Shown here: piece by piece, positions 10,843 through 17,439 of the stretch
Position numbering within the stretch: position 1 is the stretch's first letter
Layout: the number at the start of each line of letters is the position of its first letter
Source of the DNA: Bacteroidales bacterium
GTDB taxonomy: Bacteria > Bacteroidota > Bacteroidia > Bacteroidales > P3
DNA length: 57,270 bases
Reading direction: 5' to 3'
Assembly (NCBI GenBank): GCA_017555745.1
Contig: JAFZFU010000002.1
Location: forward strand, 1-57,270
The notes under the pieces: model-generated
The model's input: the letters and a program-made list of their open reading frames with translations, nothing else
Told to the model about the DNA's origin: nothing
The model's database searches: none
Made by a program: the position numbers and the translations under genes

Positions 10843-11550
10843 ATGCACACACGCACCGAATTACTCGTAAAAACCGAAGGCATAAAAAAACTAAAAGACG
10901 CACATATATTAGTGGTGGGACTGGGTGGCGTAGGCGGCTATTGTGCCGAACAACTATGCCGTGCAGGAATAGGCAACCTTACTATAGTTGATGGCGATAC
11001 TGTAAGCGTTACCAACATCAACAGACAGATAATAGCCACCAACGATACCGTGGGACAACTGAAAGCAAAAGTTTTTGAAGAACGCCTACACTCCATTAAC
11101 CCACAATGCAACATAACCACAATAGCCGAATTTATTCGAGACGACAGAATGATAGAAATATTGAAAGATAAAAATTACGACTACGTGGTAGATGCCATCG
11201 ATACACTGTCGCCGAAAGTATTTTTAATATACCACTGCGTGCAAATGGGCTTAAAATTAGTCAGCTCGATGGGCAGTGCAGGCAAATACGACCCCTCATT
11301 GGTACAAGTGTCGGATGTATCAAAATCACATACGTGCCCATTGGCTTATTTGGTGCGAAAACGCCTCAGCCGACTGGGTGTAAAAACAGGTTTCAAAGTA
11401 GTATACTCTTCCGAACGAATACCCGAAGATGCTATGATTGAAGACCCATCTACCAACAAACGCACCACCATAGGTTGCATTTCTTATATGCCGCCGATAT
11501 TTGGTTGCGTATGCGCATCGGTAGTGATAAGAGATATATTGGGAGTTTAA
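10843..11550 (+). CDS. tcdA: tRNA threonylcarbamoyladenosine dehydratase (ThiF/E1-like)
   Basis: 235 residues. The Rossmann ATP-binding motif LVVGLGGVGGYCAEQLCRAGIG, the conserved NINRQ and the DAIDTLSPKV segment identify the TcdA (CsdL) branch of the MoeB/ThiF/E1 superfamily. SHTCPLAYLVRKRL is also typical of this branch. The enzyme uses ATP to cyclise t6A37 of ANN-decoding tRNAs to ct6A. Pairs with the upstream TatD gene; a hairpin terminator follows at 11575-11610. Confidence 0.93.
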   Translation: MHTRTELLVKTEGIKKLKDAHILVVGLGGVGGYCAEQLCRAGIGNLTIVDGDTVSVTNINRQIIATNDTVGQLKAKVFEERLHSINPQCNITTIAEFIRDDRMIEILKDKNYDYVVDAIDTLSPKVFLIYHCVQMGLKLVSSMGSAGKYDPSLVQVSDVSKSHTCPLAYLVRKRLSRLGVKTGFKVVYSSERIPEDAMIEDPSTNKRTTIGCISYMPPIFGCVCASVVIRDILGV

Positions 11551-11574
11551 ATAAAACTTTTTTTACATATACAC

Positions 11575-11610
11575 AAAAAAGCATGTCCTCAAAACAGAGA
11601 ACATGCTTTT
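11575..11610. terminator. Bidirectional Rho-independent terminator between tcdA and the barrel gene
   Basis: AAAAGCATGT pairs with ACATGCTTTT across a 14-base loop, with A-run and T-run flanks on both sides, between two convergent genes. Confidence 0.85.
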
Positions 11611-11632
11611 ATATTTTTTGTTCAATTATCTA

Positions 11633-12112
11633 CTAAAATAAGTAACGGATTGATAAGCAAGCACCCCAATCCAAACCATTATAATGAGAAGGACGTACTA
11701 GGTTAAACATAGGACGAGCATCTATCGAAATATTCAAAGGCACACCGTGTCCGCTGAAATCATATTCAACACCACCTTGTCCGCCGATAGCTAATGAAAT
11801 ACCGCTTGCATTAGCAACATCGCTCATATACAAACCTACAGCAGCACCCGGACCTGCATACCAATTGAAATTACCTACTATAGTGCCTTTCCATTGATAA
11901 ATACCCGCTACTGATAAATGCGAGAAATTTTCGCCACCACGATAACCAAAATCAGCTTCTAAACGATTTGAGCCCATAGCTTGTTGATAAGTAACTTCAC
12001 CACCCAAAATAGTACCATTACCACCAAAACGCAAACCGATAGCTTTTTGTGCAAATGTTGTGCTTGTGCCGATAGCTACTACTGCTACCAATGCTAAAAA
12101 TACTTTCTTCAT
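11633..12112 (-). CDS. Small outer membrane beta-barrel protein
   Basis: 159 residues with a signal peptide (MKKVFLALVAVVAIGTSTTFAQ). The mature part alternates hydrophobic and polar residues in short strands with Gly-rich turns (LRFGGNGTILGGEVTYQQ, IAGGQGGVEYDFSG) and ends in an aromatic residue (SIRYLF), the outer membrane insertion signal. No enzyme motif. A small porin-like barrel of unknown role; monocistronic. Confidence 0.75.
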   Translation of the reverse strand: MKKVFLALVAVVAIGTSTTFAQKAIGLRFGGNGTILGGEVTYQQAMGSNRLEADFGYRGGENFSHLSVAGIYQWKGTIVGNFNWYAGPGAAVGLYMSDVANASGISLAIGGQGGVEYDFSGHGVPLNISIDARPMFNLVRPSHYNGLDWGACLSIRYLF

Positions 12113-12202
12113 ATTCTATTAAATTTTAAACAATTAAAAAGGGTTCTGATTAATTAAAAAAGGTGTATCGAACCCCCGTATAAACACACCTCTTTCGACG
12201 TG

Positions 12203-12210
12203 CAAAATTA
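12203..12210 (-). promoter_or_regulatory. -7 promoter box for the small barrel gene
   Basis: TAATTTTG on the minus strand fits TAnnTTTG. A TTTG lies 16 bp further upstream, shorter than usual. It implies a leader of about 85 nt. Confidence 0.4.
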
Positions 12211-12300
12211 CACCTTTTTCCCTTATCAAAAAATATCAATACACTTAAAATATCAACACTTTTCTGTTTATTAAACAAAAACCCCACAAAAAAACATAGC

Positions 12301-12324
12301 TGTTTACTTGTTTACCTGTTTACT
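12301..12324 (+). repeat. Octamer array A: three copies of TGTTTACY
   Basis: Three contiguous 8-bp units in the pattern T, C, T at the last base. The same three-unit motif recurs at 14626-14649, 15853-15875 (inverted), 16286-16301 plus a degenerate unit, and 17340-17363 (inverted). Confidence 0.85.
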
Positions 12325-12336
12325 TGTAGCTTCGCA

Positions 12337-12377
12337 GACAACAAGACAACAAGACAACGAGTCTACGAGACAACAAG
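12337..12377 (+). repeat. Octamer array B: five units of GACAACAA type
   Basis: Units of 8 bp: GACAACAA twice, GACAACGA, GTCTACGA, GACAACAA. It shares the 8-bp period of the neighbouring arrays but has a different sequence. Confidence 0.8.
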
Positions 12378-12432
12378 TGGCTGCCGCATTGCTTAGATTA
12401 CATTAAACGGATTTAGAAGGTATAGAGGGATA

Positions 12433-12504
12433 TTCCGTGATTCCATAATTCCATAGTTCCGTAATTCCGTAGTTCCGTAGTTCCATAATTCAGTAATTTC
12501 ACAA
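12433..12504 (+). repeat. Octamer array C: nine units of TTCCRTAR type
   Basis: Nine contiguous 8-bp units (TTCCGTGA, TTCCATAA, TTCCATAG, TTCCGTAA, TTCCGTAG twice, TTCCATAA, TTCAGTAA, TTTCACAA). Degenerate inverted relatives (GGAACTAC type) occur at 15754-15801. The weak open frame 12393-12614 across it is not a credible gene. Confidence 0.85.
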
Positions 12505-12510
12505 AAAAAA

Positions 12511-12534
12511 GCTCGATGTTTCACAACACCGAGC
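12511..12534 (-). terminator. Hairpin GCTCGATG...CACCGAGC (copy 1), terminator-like leftward
   Basis: A 10-bp stem. Read leftward it is followed by a run of eight T, so it could stop transcripts of the VirE-like gene. The 24-base hairpin is identical, in inverted orientation, to 17232-17255. Confidence 0.75.
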
Positions 12535-12618
12535 CAAATAAAACAAAATTCAATGAAAAAAAAATATTTAAATATTTCATTAACGTAATAATATATATAA
12601 TATTGTGTGTACATAAAA

Positions 12619-12648
12619 AAACTCGATGCCCGTTAAAGCACCGAGTTT
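12619..12648 (-). terminator. Hairpin AAACTCGATGC...GCACCGAGTTT, terminator of the VirE-like gene
   Basis: An 11-bp stem (one G-U on the minus strand) followed leftward by a T-run, about 135 bp after the VirE-like stop. It belongs to the same CTCGATG/CACCGAG hairpin family as 12511, 16363 and 17232. Confidence 0.75.
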
Positions 12649-12783
12649 AAGTAACTTATATATATTAAAATCGTAATAACGACATACTTATAACATAACA
12701 ATAATTATATTATTGTATATACTCAATCAGATATAAACTCAGCTAATGGCTGATAGCACTAAAGCTAACAGCCACACAGCCTG

Positions 12784-15417
12784 CTATTTTTTATAATAAA
12801 CATCTTTTATACCGTCCACCGGTTCTATCCAACCATTTTTTATCCAACGAAATATCAATGTTTTTACAGTATCTTTTTTGTTATCATACAATTCATTTAC
12901 ATCATCACGACTAAAAGTAGAATCCAATAAATCAAAATTACCACCTTTAGCTTTACTTTCTTTGAAAGAATTGTATGTGATTGTTTTCTTATTCTTATAA
13001 CCTTTTTCCAAAATATGTCCGTGACGTATTACTTGTGTAATCATTACAAAATTAGCCACAAATAAGAATAATCTCTTAGTATCTTCACTAACTTTTGGAG
13101 CTTTACAAGGTTTAGAACCCTTACACCATACACCACAATTATAAGTATAACCTTTTTCGGCACATTCAATTAAATGATTTGTTAATGCTATACGTTTTGC
13201 CAATACCCTAGCACGTAATGACAAGTCATCGATAGGTTTAATATTTAATTGACGAGCAAAATCAATCCATTCCTTTCTCCATGATGTATATAAATCTGCT
13301 ATTTCGTCAGGTAATATTATATGCCCTCTAAACTCTGCAAGTTTCTGACACAATGGTTTAATTACATTAGCATCTCTTATATCTTCTACAAGATATTCTT
13401 CTTGTTCTTCTTCCGAAAAATATACTTTTTCGACTTCACAAACAATTTGACGACTAGCTGTACCATTTTTTACATCTACCTCAGGTTCGAAACTTGCTAT
13501 AGCTTCGGGTATACCACAAACTACATAATTCAAATGTCCATTTACAGTTATTACACCATTATTATCGTTCTTACCCTTACGTGTATCACGTTTAGCGGCT
13601 AATACAAACTCCATTTTTTCAGAGTCAAACACTTGACGTAAATACGTAGATGTTAATGCATAATCATTCTCACCTTTACCCAATGCATCAGCTTCTGATG
13701 TATAATATAATGCACGATAACCACTAATAGTTTCCATTATATCTCTCAAACCTGCTTTAGTAATAGTACCACCCACCAAAGTTAACTTAGGATTTTCTGG
13801 TTCCGGTATTTTTTCGTCGTCTTTATCTTTAGACTCTTTTTTCTTCCTTTGTGTTTCTTCATACCATTCATTATGTTGAACCTGAAAACTATATGTTAAA
13901 TCTTCCAGATAATCAGCCCATATCGAACATAAATCAGTTATAGCACTTTTACCCGTAGCAAATGGTGATGATACCACAGTATTTAATGCTATTTTTTTCT
14001 TTTTACCACCTTTTTTACGACTATATGTTATCCCCCACAAATAAGTACTTGCAGCAGTATAAGTTGCAAACAAAGCAGCCGGAGTAAACGTAGTACGAGT
14101 AACATCGTCTATAAATGGTTGCAAAGTTAACTGAACAGATTTTGGCAATTTAATATTTTGAATTTGTTCCAAAAGATACACAAAGTCACCATAAGCCTCT
14201 TTAGTTTGTTCCCAATTACGACGAGCGTGGTAAGGAGCCATCAACTCGTCATATTCTTTTTGAGCAACAGTAGTAGCAGATATATATTTTTCTGCAGGCA
14301 AAGTAAGACCTATTTCCCAAGCAGCGTGCAATACTGCCCAACCTTCAGATGAGTCACTTGGGTCATCAGCATAAAACAATCCCGCTTTTCTAAACTTAGA
14401 TATATAATAACGATAATATGCATCTACATCTTCTTGTGGCACACGATATTTACCTAACTTTAAACCGAAGTTTTTATCGATACCATGTCTTTTACCCACT
14501 CTTCTTTTTTCAAGATTTTTCTTATAAAAATCATCCACCAACTCATAATTAATCTCTACATTATCATCGTTTTGTGCAACCGATTCAGCAGTAGCAGTAC
14601 TTACGTAACCATCAACCGTTTTATCTGTTGACTTGTTTACCTGTTTACTTTTTAATGCCTCTCCTTTTGTTCCAAATAACATTTCTTCGTTACTATAATA
14701 TATATAATCGTTAGGCACGACGAAAGATTTACGTTTAAAATCCTTAGCCGAATCGTCAAGATAATTTAATGGAATACCTACTTGTGTAAGAAAATCTTTT
14801 TGATTTTCCTCCATATCCATATCCGGATTACCTCTGAAAATAACACGCAATCCATAAGTAGAAGGAGTAAGATGCAACAACATTAATTTTTTAGCATCAG
14901 TTTTTGTGTTCCATTTCATTATCAGAGTTCTAAAATCTTCGATAGTTTCTTTTTTTAAACCGTCCAAATCCACTATTACATTACCGTTACTGATTACATC
15001 TACATTTTTAGCAACACTGTTTTGTTCGTTATAACCACAAAAAATGTATACAGGCAACTTATTTTTTAATGCACGTTTATCCTCTATATAAGAAGGACTT
15101 TCAATGTCTAATGCTGCCAATTTTTTAAAGATTGACTGATATTTAGTATTCTTAGCATCTGCCCAAAAATCAGCCGCCGTAGCTCTTGTACATTGTTGTT
15201 TTGCGTCATTCACTACACCCAAACGCATCACATAACTTTCGTTAATAAATTCTTTTTGAGTCATTTGATTTATTTTTAAATTATTATTATTAAGTGAAGT
15301 ATTATCTATTATTACTTCACCATTGTTATTGAAAACGAAATCGTTTTCTACTTTTTTTTGCTGCGAAGTTTCGGTACTGTACTTCCCTACATCTTCTATT
15401 TTATTTTTATTTGCCAT
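12784..15417 (-). CDS. VirE_N/DUF3987 protein (primase-like plus P-loop helicase-like)
   Basis: 877 residues. Residues about 60-245 fit the VirE N-terminal/BT4734-like domain, with the primase-type acidic motif VIVDLDG (D150, D152) and TPSTYGLRVIF (184-194). A linker and small helical domain follow to about 400. The C-terminal half is DUF3987-like, with a Walker A variant SPFATGKS (484-491) and the YYTSEADALGKGENDY segment. The architecture suggests DNA priming or unwinding, but no member function is proven to my knowledge. Residues 256-264 are encoded by a copy of the TGTTTACY octamer array. Codon use is AT-rich. Genes of this type are often paired with HU-like genes in Bacteroidales, as here. 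Confidence 0.8.
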   Translation of the reverse strand: MANKNKIEDVGKYSTETSQQKKVENDFVFNNNGEVIIDNTSLNNNNLKINQMTQKEFINESYVMRLGVVNDAKQQCTRATAADFWADAKNTKYQSIFKKLAALDIESPSYIEDKRALKNKLPVYIFCGYNEQNSVAKNVDVISNGNVIVDLDGLKKETIEDFRTLIMKWNTKTDAKKLMLLHLTPSTYGLRVIFRGNPDMDMEENQKDFLTQVGIPLNYLDDSAKDFKRKSFVVPNDYIYYSNEEMLFGTKGEALKSKQVNKSTDKTVDGYVSTATAESVAQNDDNVEINYELVDDFYKKNLEKRRVGKRHGIDKNFGLKLGKYRVPQEDVDAYYRYYISKFRKAGLFYADDPSDSSEGWAVLHAAWEIGLTLPAEKYISATTVAQKEYDELMAPYHARRNWEQTKEAYGDFVYLLEQIQNIKLPKSVQLTLQPFIDDVTRTTFTPAALFATYTAASTYLWGITYSRKKGGKKKKIALNTVVSSPFATGKSAITDLCSIWADYLEDLTYSFQVQHNEWYEETQRKKKESKDKDDEKIPEPENPKLTLVGGTITKAGLRDIMETISGYRALYYTSEADALGKGENDYALTSTYLRQVFDSEKMEFVLAAKRDTRKGKNDNNGVITVNGHLNYVVCGIPEAIASFEPEVDVKNGTASRQIVCEVEKVYFSEEEQEEYLVEDIRDANVIKPLCQKLAEFRGHIILPDEIADLYTSWRKEWIDFARQLNIKPIDDLSLRARVLAKRIALTNHLIECAEKGYTYNCGVWCKGSKPCKAPKVSEDTKRLFLFVANFVMITQVIRHGHILEKGYKNKKTITYNSFKESKAKGGNFDLLDSTFSRDDVNELYDNKKDTVKTLIFRWIKNGWIEPVDGIKDVYYKK
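14626..14649 (+). repeat. Octamer array copy inside the VirE-like gene
   Basis: TGTTGACT, TGTTTACC, TGTTTACT: the array A motif inside the coding region, in the linker between the primase-like and helicase-like parts. Confidence 0.7.
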
Positions 15418-15453
15418 TTATATATTTTTAAATATAAATTTATTTTCAATTTA

Positions 15454-15705
15454 CAAATATACATTTTAATATAATATGATTTAAAAAAATTCCCAAATTT
15501 TTCTTCTAAATCCACTAATAAATATCAAAAAAAATATTTTTTTAAAAAAGATTCATATATAGATAACCATTTTTGCATCAAAATTTCCACAAAAAACTCA
15601 TTTTTTTTAAAAAAAAAGACATATTTTCATATTTTTCATCATTTTTCATCATAATTTTACATTTCTCAAATCGCAAATATACATTTTAATATAATATACA
15701 TTAAA
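15454..15705 (-). promoter_or_regulatory. Duplicated promoter-like element upstream of the VirE-like gene
   Basis: A stretch beginning CAAATATACATTTTAATA occurs at 15454-15485 and again at 15674-15705, nearly identical over about 28 bp. Each begins, on the minus strand, with TATATTTG (15454-15461 and 15674-15681), matching the TAnnTTTG -7 box. Two tandem promoters 220 bp apart are the simplest reading. Confidence 0.5.
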
Positions 15706-15753
15706 AAAAAATATCAAATTTCTTCAAAAAAAAAGTTTTGGAGATACGAAAAT

Positions 15754-15875
15754 GGATTACGAAACCACAAAATTATGGCAACATGGAACTACGGAACTAC
15801 GGATTTATACATATATAATATAAATATGTTGTCCGTAGTCCTCAAAAAAACAGGTAAACAGTAAACAGGTAAACA
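15754..15875 (-). repeat. Inverted octamer arrays (C-type then A-type)
   Basis: 15754-15801 has 8-bp-period units of GGAACTAC type (inverse of array C). 15853-15875 has GGTAAACA, GTAAACA, GGTAAACA (inverse of array A, with one base lost in the middle unit). Orientation is opposite to the copies at 12301-12504. Confidence 0.7.
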
Positions 15876-15879
15876 ACTA

Positions 15880-16285
15880 AAAACGATATACATATAACAC
15901 CGCCTACAGTTTACTTATTTTTTAAACAAGCTATATATACAAACTCTAAAGCACATATATCCGGCGTATACTATTATATATATATGTATAGGGGAAGGAA
16001 TACTTTTTTGTGTGGCGGAAGCAATACTTATATATAATATATATGGTGTGGGAGCAATACTTATATATTACATGTATGAGAGAATACTTATACATATTGA
16101 GTATTTTTAGTCTTTTTTTTTTCGACTCGTATGTTTTGACTTTTTATTGACTTCTCACAAAAAACAGAGAACAAAAAAACTCGATGCTTTTTGTTGCAGC
16201 AAACGCGTTTATTACTCTTTCTCATCATCGATGAGATACACAAACTTATTATATATAAAACAAGTACTATATTTTGAATTAACAC
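15880..16285. other. AT-rich spacer with four AATACTT-centred imperfect repeats
   Basis: AATACTT occurs at 15999, 16023, 16056 and 16083, three of them followed by TATATA-rich sequence and two preceded by a G-rich GGAAGC or GGGAGC. Spacings are 24, 33 and 27 bp. Open frames here (16088-16285, 16147-16449) are low-complexity and not credible genes. Confidence 0.5.
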
Positions 16286-16301
16286 TGTTTACTTGTTTAC
16301 C
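16286..16301 (+). repeat. Octamer array A copy upstream of the HU-like gene
   Basis: TGTTTACT and TGTTTACC, followed by a degenerate third unit (TGTTACTT). Same orientation as 12301. Confidence 0.7.
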
Positions 16302-16362
16302 TGTTACTTTTTTCAGCACTACAGACTACACTATTTTTCACAGCTTCGTAATTTCACAAAAA

Positions 16363-16395
16363 AAACTCGATACCCCATACAGAGACACCGAGTTT
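16363..16395 (-). terminator. Hairpin AAACTCGAT...CACCGAGTTT facing leftward, upstream of the HU-like gene
   Basis: It belongs to the same hairpin family as 12511, 12619 and 17232, and has a T-run on its left side when read on the minus strand. No minus-strand gene ends here, so it is either a relic of a repeated module or stops antisense transcription. Confidence 0.6.
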
Positions 16396-16526
16396 GACAT
16401 AAATAAAAAATATTTTGCCGAAAAATTCATTTTTTTTTGCAAAAACTAAATTTCATACTATTTATATATATAAAAGGACAACAGACTCAAGTCCTCAAAA
16501 TAATAATTAAATAAAAAAGTACTATT

Positions 16527-17075
16527 ATGAGCAAAATTCTAGTTAAGTCAGTTGAACAAAATGTCAACTATCTGAAAGACGGCGAAGTGAAAAGTGGTTA
16601 TCTTTTACGCCCTGTACGTTACAGCACCATCGAGGCTGATGAGTTAATAAACACTATTTCAGGCAATAGTTATGTGCCACGTGCATTTGTGTCTGCCACA
16701 TTGTATGGCATAACCGATGCCATCGAAAATTATTTATTAAACGGACACAGCATAGCGTTGCCCAACCTTGGTATATTGTCGCTAAGTTGCGAGAGCAGTG
16801 TGGCAAAAACACCAGCTGAAGCAGGTGTAAATCAGTTTAAGAAATTGAACATCAATTTTCGTCCATCGGTGGCGCTGAAAGAAAAGCTTGACGTGGTGGA
16901 TTTAGAATTAGACGGTGTGTGGAAATGTCTTGATTTATCTGCCGACGAAAAAGTATATCAACGCATTAATCAAAACCATGATGGCGTGGAACTCCCCAAT
17001 GGTGATGAAAATGAAGCAGTCAATCCCGACGGACCTGCCAATGGCGATAATGGCGGCGGTGGTTTTGCAGGATAA
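16527..17075 (+). CDS. HU-like DNA-binding protein with glycine-rich tail (copy 1)
   Basis: 182 residues. Residues about 1-118 follow the HU/IHF-like fold of the Bacteroidota HU-HIG type: an N-terminal strand, a helical pair (YSTIEADELINTISGNSYVPRAFVSATLYGITDAIENYLLNGH), then a beta arm (SIALPNLGILSLS, LNINFRPS). The tail is acidic/Asn-rich and ends GDNGGGGFAG. The HU-like protein at 47741-48274 ends in almost the same tail, so this is a family trait. Expected role is DNA binding; the target is unknown. Neighbour of the VirE-like gene, and flanked by hairpins and octamer arrays on both sides. Confidence 0.85.
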   Translation: MSKILVKSVEQNVNYLKDGEVKSGYLLRPVRYSTIEADELINTISGNSYVPRAFVSATLYGITDAIENYLLNGHSIALPNLGILSLSCESSVAKTPAEAGVNQFKKLNINFRPSVALKEKLDVVDLELDGVWKCLDLSADEKVYQRINQNHDGVELPNGDENEAVNPDGPANGDNGGGGFAG

Positions 17076-17231
17076 AAATCACGGAGTCTCAGATTTTAAG
17101 GGTGTGGAACTTAGGGTTCTGCATCCTTTTTTTTGTGTTTTAAAAACTTTTTTTTCAAGTACACACAATAATATATATATTATCACGTTTAGATGATGTA
17201 CTTAAAAATTTTTCATAAAAATTTGTTTACT

Positions 17232-17264
17232 GCTCGGTGTTGTGAAACATCGAGCTTTTTTTTT
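17232..17264 (+). terminator. Rho-independent terminator of HU-like gene 1
   Basis: GCTCGGTGTT pairs with AACATCGAGC (one G-U) and is followed by nine T. It is the exact reverse complement of the 24-base hairpin at 12511-12534. Confidence 0.85.
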
Positions 17265-17339
17265 TGCGAAATTATTGAATAACAGAATTATGGATAGCAT
17301 CAAAATCTGTTATCCATAGTCCGTTGTCTCAAAAAAACA

Positions 17340-17363
17340 AGTAAACAGGTAAACAAGTAAACA
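17340..17363 (-). repeat. Inverted octamer array A copy downstream of the HU-like gene
   Basis: AGTAAACA, GGTAAACA, AGTAAACA: the reverse complement of 12301-12324, closing the module on its right side. Confidence 0.85.
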
Positions 17364-17387
17364 GGTATATTTTTCAGTTATCAGTTT

Positions 17388-17423
17388 TGAGCATTGAGGG
17401 GGCTAATGCCCACTCATTGCTCA
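17388..17423. other. Stem-loop after the glycan operon
   Basis: TGAGCATTGA pairs with TCATTGCTCA (one mismatch), with an inner GGGC/GCCC stem, 17 bp beyond the last gene of the glycan operon. No T-run, so its role as a terminator is uncertain. Confidence 0.4.
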
Positions 17424-17439
17424 TTGTCAAACTAATAAA

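Noticed and set aside
12393..12614. 73-codon frame on the minus strand
   Set aside because: It crosses the octamer array and a hairpin; the protein is low-complexity (repeated NYGTTELRNYG).
16088..16449. Small frames on both strands between VirE-like and HU-like genes
   Set aside because: Overlapping on opposite strands, AT-rich, and they cross a terminator hairpin.
12301..17363. Prophage
   Set aside because: No capsid, tail, integrase or lysis genes; only a primase-helicase-like gene and an HU-like gene.
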